From assembly GCA_036272935.1 (NCBI GenBank), contig DATAXP010000053.1, positions 1 through 49,782 of the forward strand: DNA of 49,782 nucleotides, read 5' to 3'. Every line of letters begins with the position of its first letter. Position 1 is the first letter of the stretch. The position numbers and the translations under genes were made by a program. A model generated the notes under the pieces. It saw only the letters and a program-made list of their open reading frames with translations. It did no database searches and was not told where the DNA came from. Source of the DNA: DATAXP01 sp036272935. GTDB taxonomy: Bacteria; Planctomycetota; Planctomycetia; Pirellulales; PNKZ01. Positions 8,759 to 16,747 of this stretch are shown piece by piece.

Positions 8759-8922
8759 GCCAGCTGGCGCGTCGCGCTGGTTTTGGCAGTGGGTTCCTTC
8801 GTTCCGCTAGCGGCGCCGGCAGTCTTTCCCGCCCGCTTCCGCTCTTCCGCGCTTGGCGCGGCTTCCCTATACTCCGTGCCCCAAGAACATCCGCCCGGGG
8901 TATCGGCACGGAGGCTCGGCTC

Positions 8923-10194
8923 ATGGCTGCTCGCATATCGCTCGCGGCGTCGCTGCTGACGATGGTCGTTGTCGCGCGCAGCTTGGCGCAGAACCCGGCG
9001 CCGCCGGCCACGCTGCCTCAAGGGGTCACCGCACCCGCGCCGCAGCCGGGAGCGGCTCCGGCCGGAGTTCCTGGTTGGCGCTCTCCCGCGGGAGGCACCG
9101 CAGCGCCGGGTGGCAACGGTTCGTCGGGGCTCGATGCGATCGAGCCGATCAAGCCGATCGCTCGCGCGCCGCGCAGGCCGTTGGCCCAGGTATCGCAGGG
9201 ACCGGCGACGCTGCCCAACGAGCATGGCCAGGTGTGGCGCGAGTACAACGTCAGCCCCTACACGCTGCGCGTTACCGCCACGAACCGCCCCGAGCAGGCG
9301 ATCGTCGATTGGATTCTGCGCGAAACCGGCTACGAAGCGTGGCACTCCGAGCCGCTGGGGGTGCTGAGCGCCAACAGCCGCACGATCAAGGTGTATCACA
9401 CCCCCGAGATGCACGCGATCGTCTCCGACGTCGTCGATCGGTTCGTGAATTCCGAGGCCGAGTCGCACGTGTTCGGCCTGCGCGTGGCGTCGGTCGGCAG
9501 CCCCAATTGGCGCGTCAAGGCGCACCCGATGCTGCATCCTGTGGCGGTGCAAAGCCAGGGCATTCAGGCTTGGCTGGTGCAGAAGGAAGACGCGGCGTTG
9601 ATCATCGCCGACATGCGCCGCCGCAGCGACTACCGCGAGCACAGCTCGCCGCAACTGGTGGTGAACAACGGCCAGTCGTCGACCGTTTCGGTGACGCGGG
9701 CCCGCAGCTATGTGCGCGATGTGATCCCGCAGCCGCAAGGTTGGCCTGGCTACCAGAACGACACGGCCCAGTTCGACGAGGGTTTTACGCTCGAACTGAA
9801 CCCGTTGTTGTCGCTCGACGGCCGCACGGTCGACGCCGTGATCAAGTGCAACATCGACCAGTTGGAAAAGCTGGTCGGCGTGATGATCGACGTGCCGACG
9901 GTCGCCGCTCCGCGGCAGCGCACGAAGATCGAGGTTCCGCAGGCCTCACACTGCCGGCTGCACGAACGCTTCCGCTGGCCGATCGACCAGGTGCTGGTGA
10001 TCGACTTCGGCGTCGTGCCGCCGCCGACGCCCACCGAGCCGGGGGTGCTATCGAACCTGCCGCTGGTCGGCGCTCCGGCGCGGGCCGACCTGCTGGTGTT
10101 CGTCGAGAGCAAGGGACAGGTCACCCCGCCTCCCACGCCAGGCGCCGGCACTCCCACGACCGCCGGTGCGCAGAACTACCGCGGGCGATACTAG
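8923..10194 (+). CDS. secreted secretin-like protein of unknown function
   Basis: 423 residues. The ATG at 8923 has GGAGG about 9 bases upstream. A signal peptide is present (ISLAASLLTMVVVARSLA, cleavage before QNPAPP), followed by a Pro/Ala/Gly-rich linker to about residue 85. A section (YTLRVTATNRPEQAIVDWIL) resembles the small N-domains of secretins. The later stretch has the rhythm of a secretin beta domain: NNGQSSTVSV, then EGFTLELNPLLSLDGRTVDAV. It is shorter than GspD/PilQ proteins and no type II or IV secretion partners lie nearby. It may be a stand-alone outer-membrane or periplasmic protein. The repeat at 10203 follows the stop. Confidence 0.65.
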   Translation: MAARISLAASLLTMVVVARSLAQNPAPPATLPQGVTAPAPQPGAAPAGVPGWRSPAGGTAAPGGNGSSGLDAIEPIKPIARAPRRPLAQVSQGPATLPNEHGQVWREYNVSPYTLRVTATNRPEQAIVDWILRETGYEAWHSEPLGVLSANSRTIKVYHTPEMHAIVSDVVDRFVNSEAESHVFGLRVASVGSPNWRVKAHPMLHPVAVQSQGIQAWLVQKEDAALIIADMRRRSDYREHSSPQLVVNNGQSSTVSVTRARSYVRDVIPQPQGWPGYQNDTAQFDEGFTLELNPLLSLDGRTVDAVIKCNIDQLEKLVGVMIDVPTVAAPRQRTKIEVPQASHCRLHERFRWPIDQVLVIDFGVVPPPTPTEPGVLSNLPLVGAPARADLLVFVESKGQVTPPPTPGAGTPTTAGAQNYRGRY

Positions 10195-10202
10195 CGGAAG
10201 GG

Positions 10203-10268
10203 ACGAATAACGAAGCTCGAATCACGAAGCCCGACTGCAAGCAATTCGTCATTCGGATTTCGTCATTC
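10203..10268. repeat. CGAAT/ACGAA word-repeat array
   Basis: Left half reads ACGAATAACGAAGCTCGAAT and so on; right half reads CAATTCGTCATTCGGATTTC, so the two halves are inverted versions of a degenerate CGAATnACGAA word. It fills most of the 120-bp gap between the secretin-like and the ketosynthase-like genes. No gene or clear promoter is seen in the gap. Confidence 0.6.
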
Positions 10269-10314
10269 CAGCCATTGCCTTCCGCCCCCGGAACTCTCGC
10301 CTTAGAATGCTCGC

Positions 10315-11640
10315 ATGCCCGTTTCCTCGCATCCGCGCCGCGTGGTGATCACCGGCCTGGGTTTGATCTCGCCGCTGGGCAACTCGCCCGAAGCGATGTG
10401 GGACGCCCTCGTCGCCGGCCGTTGTGGCATCGCGCCGTTGCAGATCATGCCGGGGCTGGCAATGGCCGGCTTCGGCGGCGAGGCCCGCGAATTCACCGGC
10501 GACATCGAAGGCTTCGGCCCCCTGGAGCTCGACAAGAAGAAGGCGATCCGCAAGGGACTCAAGGTCATGTGCCGCGAGTCGCAGATGGGCATCGCCGCGG
10601 CCCAGCGCGCCATTGCCGACGCCGGACTCACCCCCGGCTCGTTCGACCCTGAGCGCGCCGGCGTGGCGTTCGGCAGCGACTACATGCTCAGCGTCCCAGA
10701 GGACATGGGAGCGGCCATCCAGACGTGCGCCGATCGCGGCACCGGCTTCGATTTCTCGCGCTGGGGCGACGAAGGACTCGCGAAGATGCAGCCGCTGTGG
10801 CTGCTCAAGTATCTGCCGAACATGCCGGCCAGCCACATCGCCATCTACAACGACATGCGCGGCCCCAGCAACTCGATCACGCATCGCGAGGCGGCCAGCA
10901 ACCTGGCGATCGGCGAGGCGCTGCACATCATCAGCCGCGGCAGTGCCGATATCATGGTCGCCGGCGCCACCGGCACCCGGCTGCACCCGATGAAGGCCAT
11001 CCACGCCGCCCAAACCGAGGAGCTAGCCAACCCGAACGGTTGCCCGCCGGCCCAGGCAGCCCGGCCGTTCGACCTGCGCCGCACCGGCATGGTGCTCGGC
11101 GAAGGGGCCGGCGTCGTGGTGCTCGAAGAACTATCGTCAGCGACCCGCCGCGGCGCCCGCATCTATGCCGAGGTGATCGGCTCGGCCAGCGCCACCGTAA
11201 CCGATCGCCGGCTGGTGGGTCGCCGCGACGAAGCGCTCGCCGCTGCCATGCGTGGCACACTCCGCGATGCCGGCGCCCAGCCGACCGATGTTGGCCACAT
11301 CCAGGCTCACGGCCTGGGAACGCGGAGCTGCGACATTGACGAGGCCCGGGCGATCCGCACCGTGTTCGGCTCGCATGCCGACCAGCTGCCAGTGACCGCG
11401 GCAAAAAGCTACTTCGGCAACCTCGGCTCGGGCAGCGGCACGGTCGAGCTGATTGCCGGCGTGATGGCCCTGGCGCACGAGCGCCTGTTCCCGGTGCTCA
11501 ACTACCGCACGCCCGACCCCGACTGCCCGGTGCGCGTGGCCGCGTCGGCCGACGAGGGGCCAGGCCAGAGCTTCCTGAATCTCAGCGTGACGCCGCAAGG
11601 TCAAGCGAGCGTCGTGATGGTGCGCCGCTACGTGGGCTAA
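10315..11640 (+). CDS. beta-ketoacyl-ACP synthase homologue lacking the catalytic Cys
   Basis: 441 residues, thiolase fold of the FabF (KAS II) type: VVITGLGLISPLG at the start, GEGAGVVVLEE in the middle. The catalytic triad is broken. Where FabF has its nucleophile Cys (GPSxSIxxAC), the sequence is GPSNSITHREAASN with Glu at 192. The first His is kept (H332 in QAHGLGT). The second (KSxxGH in FabF) is Asn: N369 in KSYFGNLG. It therefore should not form an acyl-enzyme. Chain-length factors and KSQ domains also lack this Cys but usually have Gln. Likely roles are a decarboxylase-like or partner subunit, or a non-catalytic scaffold. No acyl carrier protein or second ketosynthase lies next to it. 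The start is by homology; no Shine-Dalgarno site is clear. Confidence 0.88.
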   Translation: MPVSSHPRRVVITGLGLISPLGNSPEAMWDALVAGRCGIAPLQIMPGLAMAGFGGEAREFTGDIEGFGPLELDKKKAIRKGLKVMCRESQMGIAAAQRAIADAGLTPGSFDPERAGVAFGSDYMLSVPEDMGAAIQTCADRGTGFDFSRWGDEGLAKMQPLWLLKYLPNMPASHIAIYNDMRGPSNSITHREAASNLAIGEALHIISRGSADIMVAGATGTRLHPMKAIHAAQTEELANPNGCPPAQAARPFDLRRTGMVLGEGAGVVVLEELSSATRRGARIYAEVIGSASATVTDRRLVGRRDEALAAAMRGTLRDAGAQPTDVGHIQAHGLGTRSCDIDEARAIRTVFGSHADQLPVTAAKSYFGNLGSGSGTVELIAGVMALAHERLFPVLNYRTPDPDCPVRVAASADEGPGQSFLNLSVTPQGQASVVMVRRYVG

Positions 11641-11671
11641 CGCGTTCTCAGCGGCATCGCAAGCGAAGATT

Positions 11672-11725
11672 GTAGGGTGGGCTCCGCCCACCTCTCTTGC
11701 GAATGGTGGGCATAGCCCACCCTAC
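11672..11725. repeat. BIME: two inverted GTAG-REPs
   Basis: GTAG followed by the hairpin GGTGGGC-TCC-GCCCACC (11672-11692), a 12-base spacer, then the hairpin GGTGGGC-ATA-GCCCACC followed by CTAC (11705-11725). GTAG next to a short hairpin is the classical signature of REPs moved by RAYT transposases. It lies 32 bases after the ketosynthase-like gene. Confidence 0.85.
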
Positions 11726-11994
11726 CTCTCGTGCCACCCGCAACTGTCCAGGCGGGCCGACGTTCGCATGGTCCACGAGAATATCGAGATTGCGAGAAGT
11801 TTCAACGTATTTTGTAGGCCAGCGTTCAGTTCGCGTCGGCGCTTGGACTTAGGGCGATCGACCGAAGCGGGAAGGTATCTGTCCCGCGTGAAACGAATCG
11901 AGCCGCGCGGGAAATTCACTCACTCGCGCGCACCGAGCACGTGCACTGTGCGTCACCGCCATCTCGGCACACGCCTTGCATCGAACGATCGCCC
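11726..11994. other. gap without a recognisable gene
   Basis: About 270 bases between the BIME and the topoisomerase gene. Short frames exist on both strands but none has a family signature. The AT-richer segment near 11795-11820 could hold a promoter. I cannot define boxes. Confidence 0.5.
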
Positions 11995-13137
11995 ATGATT
12001 CGTGCTGACAAGGCGAGCCGTGATCCGCTTAACCCCGTTCAATCGGCTCAGCAAGCTGGCCTGCGCTACACGACCGACGAGCAGCCGGGGATCACCCGCA
12101 AGCGCCACGGCGGCGGGTTCGAGTACTTCGACGCCGACGGCCGCCGCGTGCGCGACAAGAAAACGCTGAACCGCATCCGTTCGCTGGTCATCCCGCCGGC
12201 GTGGACCGATGTGTGGCTCTGCCTGATCGAGAACGGCCACTTGCAAGCCACCGGGCGGGACGCGCGGCGGCGCAAGCAGTATCGCTACCATCCGCGCTGG
12301 CGCGAGGTGAGGGACGAGGCAAAGTACGGCCGGCTGATTGCCTTCGCTCGCGTCTTGCCGAAGATTCGTCGCCGCGTGGGGCGCGACTTGCGGCATCGCG
12401 GTTTGCCGCGCGCGAAGGTGCTGGCCGCGATCGTGCGCCTGTTGGAAACGACGCTGATCCGCGTCGGCAACGACGAGTATGCCCGCGACAACGATTCCTA
12501 CGGCCTGACCACCATGCACGACCGCCATACTCGGGTGCGCGGCGCGCGGATACGCTTCGAGTTCCGCGGCAAAAGTGGCGTGCGGCACGAGATCGATCTC
12601 AACGAGCCGCGGTTGGCACGCATCGTGCGCCAGGCGCAAGACCTGCCGGGCGCCGAATTGTTTCAGTATCTCGACGAAAAGGGACAGGTGCGCGACATCA
12701 GCTCATCGGACGTGAACGACTACCTGCGCCAGATCGCCGGCGAAGAATTCACCGCCAAGGATTTCAGGACCTGGGCCGGCACCGTGCTCGCCGCCCAGGC
12801 ATTGCGCGAGTTCGAGGAATTCGACTCGCACGCCGCCGCCAAGCGGAACATTACCCATGCGATCGAGCGCGTCGCCGCCAGGCTGGGCAACACCAAAGCA
12901 GTCTGCCGCAAGTGCTACGTCCACCCGGCCGTGATCGATTCCTACCTCGACCGCACGCTGGTCGAAACGCTCGAACAGCGTGCCGGCCACGAGCTGCGTG
13001 AATCCTTGCACGCGCTGCGGCCCGAAGAGGCCGCGGTGTTGGCCCTGCTGCAAGAGCGCATGAAGCGGGAATTAAGGGCTTCGGGCTCAAGGCGACGGGC
13101 TCCAGGCGCCCGGCGAAAGACCGCCGCGCTGGCCTGA
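11995..13137 (+). CDS. DNA topoisomerase IB
   Basis: 380 residues, the usual size of bacterial (poxvirus-like) type IB topoisomerases, which relax supercoils through a 3'-phosphotyrosine intermediate. Catalytic residues are visible: R156 in RVGNDEYARDN, K193 in FEFRGKSG, R258 in KDFRTWAG, and the nucleophile Y308 in CRKCYVHP. The position that is His in vaccinia topoisomerase is Asn here, as I recall for bacterial members. The C-terminal tail is Arg/Ala-rich and its DNA (13066-13115) looks like the GGGCT-type words of nearby repeats, so part of the tail may derive from repeat sequence. The start is ATG 11995; the frame upstream of it shows no homology. Nuclear partners are not expected; it acts on the nucleoid. 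Confidence 0.93.
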   Translation: MIRADKASRDPLNPVQSAQQAGLRYTTDEQPGITRKRHGGGFEYFDADGRRVRDKKTLNRIRSLVIPPAWTDVWLCLIENGHLQATGRDARRRKQYRYHPRWREVRDEAKYGRLIAFARVLPKIRRRVGRDLRHRGLPRAKVLAAIVRLLETTLIRVGNDEYARDNDSYGLTTMHDRHTRVRGARIRFEFRGKSGVRHEIDLNEPRLARIVRQAQDLPGAELFQYLDEKGQVRDISSSDVNDYLRQIAGEEFTAKDFRTWAGTVLAAQALREFEEFDSHAAAKRNITHAIERVAARLGNTKAVCRKCYVHPAVIDSYLDRTLVETLEQRAGHELRESLHALRPEEAAVLALLQERMKRELRASGSRRRAPGARRKTAALA

Positions 13138-13164
13138 CGGCTTTTCTCGGTCGCCCGCATGGCG

Positions 13165-13204
13165 TACTCTGTAGCTCGTTGTCCGTAGCCCGTAGCCTGT
13201 TCAT
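13165..13204. repeat. GTAGCC word-repeat array, left of YbjQ gene
   Basis: Run of degenerate words GTAGCTC, GTCCGTAGCC, CGTAGCCTG directly in front of the YbjQ start codon at 13206. The same family follows the gene at 13570-13614 and recurs at 34147-34231. Because it replaces the normal leader, the ribosome binding site of the YbjQ gene must lie inside the array or be absent. Confidence 0.6.
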
Positions 13205-13205
13205 C

Positions 13206-13544
13206 ATGCCGAACGTCGACCACCATTTCGTCACGACGGCCTTTGAACTGCCTGGCTGCCGGGTTGTGCAGAACCTGGGGCTGGTGCGCGGCATCGTCGT
13301 TCGTTCGCGCAGCGTGATCGGCAACTTCGGCGCGGCGTTGCAGACACTCGTCGGCGGCAACATCACACTCTACACCGATCTGTGCGAACGGGCCCGCAAC
13401 GATGCCTACGAGCTGATGCTGGAACACGCCGGCGACATGGGGGCCAATGCCGTCATCGGCGCCCGGTACGACGCCAACGAAGTGGCACAAGGCGTGACCG
13501 AGGTGCTGGCCTACGGCACGGCAGTGGTCGTCGAGCGCGCGTGA
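13206..13544 (+). CDS. YbjQ/UPF0145 family protein
   Basis: 112 residues. Recognised by the family pattern: GCRVVQNLGLVRGIVVRSRS, then ARNDAYELMLEHAGDMGANAVIG and a C-terminal strand AYGTAVVVE. Family members form small oligomeric rings (pentameric in crystal structures) and have no assigned function. It is cytoplasmic, without a signal. I chose ATG 13206; the upstream 27 bases of open frame consist of repeat DNA. GTAGCC-type repeats lie on both sides of the gene, which makes it look like a small island between arrays. Confidence 0.85.
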   Translation: MPNVDHHFVTTAFELPGCRVVQNLGLVRGIVVRSRSVIGNFGAALQTLVGGNITLYTDLCERARNDAYELMLEHAGDMGANAVIGARYDANEVAQGVTEVLAYGTAVVVERA

Positions 13545-13569
13545 AGGCGGGCTACGGGGGGCGTAAATC

Positions 13570-13614
13570 TCCGCGCCTGTAGCCTGTAGCCCGTAGCCCG
13601 TAGCCTGTAGCCAA
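13570..13614. repeat. GTAGCC word-repeat array, right of YbjQ gene
   Basis: Tandem words CCTGTAGCCTGTAGCC, CGTAGCCCGTAGCC, TGTAGCC. An inverted fragment (GGGCTACGGG) lies just upstream at about 13549. The array ends 14 bases before the 3' end of the minus-strand HD gene. Confidence 0.7.
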
Positions 13615-13627
13615 TACCGGCAGCCCC

Positions 13628-14188
13628 TCACGCCAATCCCAACTCTCCGCCGATCGGCACCAGCGCATCGATCACGAACTGAATGTGCTCGTCGAGCTCA
13701 ACACCCAGGTCGGCAGCGCCGCGCGTGATGTCCTCGCGGTTCACCGCCGCCGCGAAGCCTTTCTGCTTGAGCTTCTTCTTGACGCTCGAGGCCTGCATGC
13801 CGGCCAGCTTCTCGGGACGCACCCACGCTACGGCCGTGATGAACCCGCTTAGTTCGTCGCAGGCATAAAGCGTTTTGTCGAGCCGGGACACGCGCGGACA
13901 ATCGGGCAGATAGTCGGCGTGCGATTTGATGGCGTAGATCACCTCGGCCGGATAGCGGTGCGCGGCAAGAATGTCGGCGCCGCGCAGCGGATGATCGGGC
14001 GGGTTCGGCCAGCGCTGGTAGTCGAAGTCGTGCAGCAGGCCGACGGTGCCGTACAGCGTTTCGTCCTCGCCCCAGCGGCGCGCATAGGCCCGGCACGCCG
14101 CCTCGACGGCAAGCATGTGCCGCCGCAAGCTCTCGCTCTTTGTGTACTCGCACATCAACCGCCAGGCATCGTCGCGATTCAGGTCCAT
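13628..14188 (-). CDS. HDIG-type HD-domain protein
   Basis: 186 residues from ATG 14188. The HD metal site can be followed: H24 in LRRHMLAVE, H53-D54 in LLHDFDYQRWP, H66 in PDHPLRGAD, and the closing Asp in LDKTLYACDELSG. This arrangement is found in predicted HDIG hydrolases of unknown substrate that are common in many bacteria and have a conserved 'E.SGFI.A...V.P' helix (here DELSGFITAVAWVRPEK). A metal-dependent phosphohydrolase acting on a nucleotide or nucleic acid is the likely role. The open frame goes on to 14242 but homology starts at the chosen Met. It is divergent from the P-loop/pentapeptide gene. Confidence 0.85.
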   Translation of the reverse strand: MDLNRDDAWRLMCEYTKSESLRRHMLAVEAACRAYARRWGEDETLYGTVGLLHDFDYQRWPNPPDHPLRGADILAAHRYPAEVIYAIKSHADYLPDCPRVSRLDKTLYACDELSGFITAVAWVRPEKLAGMQASSVKKKLKQKGFAAAVNREDITRGAADLGVELDEHIQFVIDALVPIGGELGLA

Positions 14189-14278
14189 GGTGTTGCTGAG
14201 GCTTTGCGATTTGCTTGAACCCAGCCGTTCGCGGCCCGACAATCAGTCTAGTGGCCCAGCGACCCACGGCCTATTGAA

Positions 14279-16156
14279 ATGATCGCGCCCCAGCCAGCCC
14301 CGGTGCGTCCGCGAATTTTCGTTCCGGACGGTTCGGGCACCCGTTTGCTCGAAGACGAAGTGTCGGCCCGGATCGAGTCGCGAGCCTGGGGACTCGTCGA
14401 GCTGACCGGACCGTCGGGTTCGGGCAAGTCGACGGCGCTGGCGCATCTGGCGCACTCGTTCTTCGCCGAGCCGTTTGTTGTGCTGTCCGATGCGCCGCAA
14501 GCGACCGACGCCGTCGAGTTGCTGGCGGCAGTCAACGATCGCCTTGTCATTGTTGCTTCCCTGGCGAGCGAGATCCTCGGCGAAGAAAGAGAACGCTGGG
14601 CGCTCGCTGCCTGGGGTAGCGATGAATGGATCGAATACTTGCTCGCTTGTCACCGCGAGCAGTGTGCTTCGGTCATGCAACGGGTCAACGCAGGATCGCG
14701 AGCCGGGGTGCTTGGCGGTTCGCCGGCGCTTTGGCGGCCGGTGCTCGATCATCTGGCGGCTGACGAACGCCAGCGCGACATTATCGAAGCGTTGCGGCAA
14801 GAACTGTACGCGCGGCTCGTCACGGTTGAATCGCGCGATGCTGCGCGTGCCTTCTGCTTTGCCACTTTCCACGGCGTGAGCTCGCAGATCGACGATGTGG
14901 TCGCGCTTTGGGATTCGATCAACGCGCTCGGCCGGGACCTGTTGCACCACGATATTGTGCAGTTGCTGTTGGCCGCCGAGTTCGTCGCCGCGGTGCTGGC
15001 CATTGAGCAGTCGTCGACAATCCTCCGGCTTCCTCTTCCCGAGCGCCTGGTGCGCGAAACCGCGGCGCTGGTGCGCGACCGGACGGAACAGGTCGACCGA
15101 CTGCGAGCCGTGTTAACTGGTGGCGGTGACGAGGCGTTGCAGCCCACCGCGGCCAGCCTGGTCTACGCCGCCGATCCGAGCTGGATGCCGCGGCCGGGAT
15201 ACGCCCCGCTGCTGGCAGGCGCGTTCTTGAGCGGCGCGCGATGGCGGCGCGTGCGGCTGGCGCGGCTTAATATCTCGCGTGCCGACTTGACCGGCGCCGA
15301 CCTGACCGAGGCGCGACTGAAGCACGTGTGCGCTCACGATACGCGACTCGACGGCGCTTGCCTGCACGGTGCAACCTTGAAGCGATTCTCAGCACTCGAC
15401 GCACAGCTTGCCGACGCCGACTTGTCGCATGCCAACGCTCGGGCGGCCGATTTTCGCGGCGCCGGCTTGCGCGGAGCCAACCTCGAAGGGGCGCTACTGC
15501 GACGGGCACGTTTCGAGGGCGCCGATCTGCGCGGCAGCCGGTTCGCACGCGCTGATCTGACCCATGCGACGTTCGCCGGCAGCCAGGTCGAGGGTGCCGA
15601 CTTCACGGGAGCCGACCTGTGGGGCGCGAATCTGTGGCACGTTCCGCTGCGACTGGCCGAGTTCGGCGGGGCGCGGTTCATTCAGGCGTCGCTCATCGGC
15701 TGCGACCTGGAATTCATGTCGCTGCCCGGGGCAAATTTCACCGGAGCGAAGCTGCTACGGGCTTATCTCACCGGCAGTCGGATGCCATGCGCCCAGTTCT
15801 ACCGCGCCGACCTGCGCGACACCGGCCTGGCCGAGATCGAATGGGAAGGCGTCGACCTGCGCGAGGCCGACCTGCGCGGTGCGACGTTTCACATGGGCTC
15901 GTCGCGCAGCGGCTTGGTCGGGAGCCCGATTGCCAGCGAGGGGAGCCGCACCGGCTTCTACACCGACGAGTACCTGGAACAAGGCTTCAAGGCGCCCGAG
16001 GAGATCCGCAAGGCGAATCTCTGCGGCGCCGACCTGCGCGGGGCGAATATCGAAGGGATCGACTTTTACCTGGTCGATCTGCGCGGCGCCCGCTACACAC
16101 TGGAACAAGAACGACAATTCCGCCGCTCGTGCGCGATTCTGGAAGCCCGAGTGTGA
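14279..16156 (+). CDS. P-loop domain fused to a pentapeptide-repeat domain
   Basis: 625 residues. The N-terminal part has a clear Walker A motif, GPSGSGKST at 44-52. A Walker B is not obvious: the strand LVIVAS about residue 95 lacks the Asp. Residues about 120-315 are mainly helical, of unknown family. From about 318 to 600 the sequence follows the A(D/N)LxxA code of a right-handed quadrilateral beta-helix (ARLNISRADLTGADLTEARL, later ADLRGSRFARADL and CGADLRGANIEG), about 50 pentapeptides with one interruption near 540-580. Pentapeptide helices can mimic DNA (gyrase protection, as in Qnr/MfpA) or act as scaffolds. An NTPase-controlled binding protein is an inference. There is no signal peptide. 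The start is the only ATG near the homology; no Shine-Dalgarno site is visible. Confidence 0.85.
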   Translation: MIAPQPAPVRPRIFVPDGSGTRLLEDEVSARIESRAWGLVELTGPSGSGKSTALAHLAHSFFAEPFVVLSDAPQATDAVELLAAVNDRLVIVASLASEILGEERERWALAAWGSDEWIEYLLACHREQCASVMQRVNAGSRAGVLGGSPALWRPVLDHLAADERQRDIIEALRQELYARLVTVESRDAARAFCFATFHGVSSQIDDVVALWDSINALGRDLLHHDIVQLLLAAEFVAAVLAIEQSSTILRLPLPERLVRETAALVRDRTEQVDRLRAVLTGGGDEALQPTAASLVYAADPSWMPRPGYAPLLAGAFLSGARWRRVRLARLNISRADLTGADLTEARLKHVCAHDTRLDGACLHGATLKRFSALDAQLADADLSHANARAADFRGAGLRGANLEGALLRRARFEGADLRGSRFARADLTHATFAGSQVEGADFTGADLWGANLWHVPLRLAEFGGARFIQASLIGCDLEFMSLPGANFTGAKLLRAYLTGSRMPCAQFYRADLRDTGLAEIEWEGVDLREADLRGATFHMGSSRSGLVGSPIASEGSRTGFYTDEYLEQGFKAPEEIRKANLCGADLRGANIEGIDFYLVDLRGARYTLEQERQFRRSCAILEARV

Positions 16157-16226
16157 CGGTGCGCAGGCACTCCCGAGCGCCGGCAGCGCTGCCTCGAAAC
16201 TCAGACGGCTTCAACGTGTTCGGCGT

Positions 16227-16604
16227 TCAGCGCGGCTTCGCCGGCTTGCTGCCGAGCACTGCTTCGGCTCGATCGAAGTTATTGGGAAAGCGCGTCGTGA
16301 GCCGGCAACGCGCGAGCACGTCACGGTTATCTTCCGACAGGCCGCACAGCCGCATCACGCCGCCGTGGGCCATGACGCGCTTTTGCAGCATCACCAGCTC
16401 GGCGATGATCGTGGAGTGCAGCACCGCCAACTCGTCGCACTCCAACACGAGCCGATAGGTGAAATGTTGCTCCAACAGCCGCCAGATGTTGCTTGCCAGG
16501 GGGGGCGAATCCCAGACGTTTTCCTGGGCACAGTGCAGTTTGACGAACAGCCAGTCGGGCCCCCGTTCAACGTCCAACTCCCAACCCGGTGCGATGGTTA
16601 CCAT
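16227..16604 (-). CDS. STAS-domain protein (anti-sigma antagonist-like)
   Basis: 125 residues. Start ATG 16604 is chosen because AAGGAG lies 9 bases upstream. An upstream TTG would place that Shine-Dalgarno site inside the gene. The fold pattern is STAS: LVLECDELAVLHSTIIAELV, then a helix and HGGVMRLCGLSEDNRDVLARC. The site that carries the phosphorylatable Ser in SpoIIAA (DSxG/DSSG) reads LHSTII, so Ser or Thr is present but the preceding Asp is His. No kinase (RsbW type) or phosphatase lies nearby. Such proteins usually control sigma factors by partner switching. It is convergent with the pentapeptide gene. Confidence 0.75.
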   Translation of the reverse strand: MVTIAPGWELDVERGPDWLFVKLHCAQENVWDSPPLASNIWRLLEQHFTYRLVLECDELAVLHSTIIAELVMLQKRVMAHGGVMRLCGLSEDNRDVLARCRLTTRFPNNFDRAEAVLGSKPAKPR

Positions 16605-16747
16605 GACACGTTGCTCCTTCAACGAATGCGCAATGAACCTGCGGGCTTCCCTACGCCAAACACCATCATAAGGATCGCTGATATTGCTGCAAGTATTTTC
16701 CTCTTGAGGCTTTTACGCAATCTCCGCTAGCACGGCGTCACGATTTA

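Noticed and set aside
8722..8922. Longer N-terminus for the secretin-like protein
   Set aside because: The upstream 67 codons overlap the nested inverted repeat; ATG 8923 has GGAGG and opens a signal peptide.
10315..11640. Labelling the gene fabF
   Set aside because: The nucleophile Cys and one catalytic His are replaced, so KAS II activity is not supported.
11768..11998. 76-codon frame before topoisomerase IB
   Set aside because: No recognisable motif, no Shine-Dalgarno site, and it overlaps the topoisomerase start.
13165..13614. CRISPR array suggested by tandem GTAGCC repeats
   Set aside because: Words are 6-9 bases, degenerate and without spacers of equal length; no cas genes.
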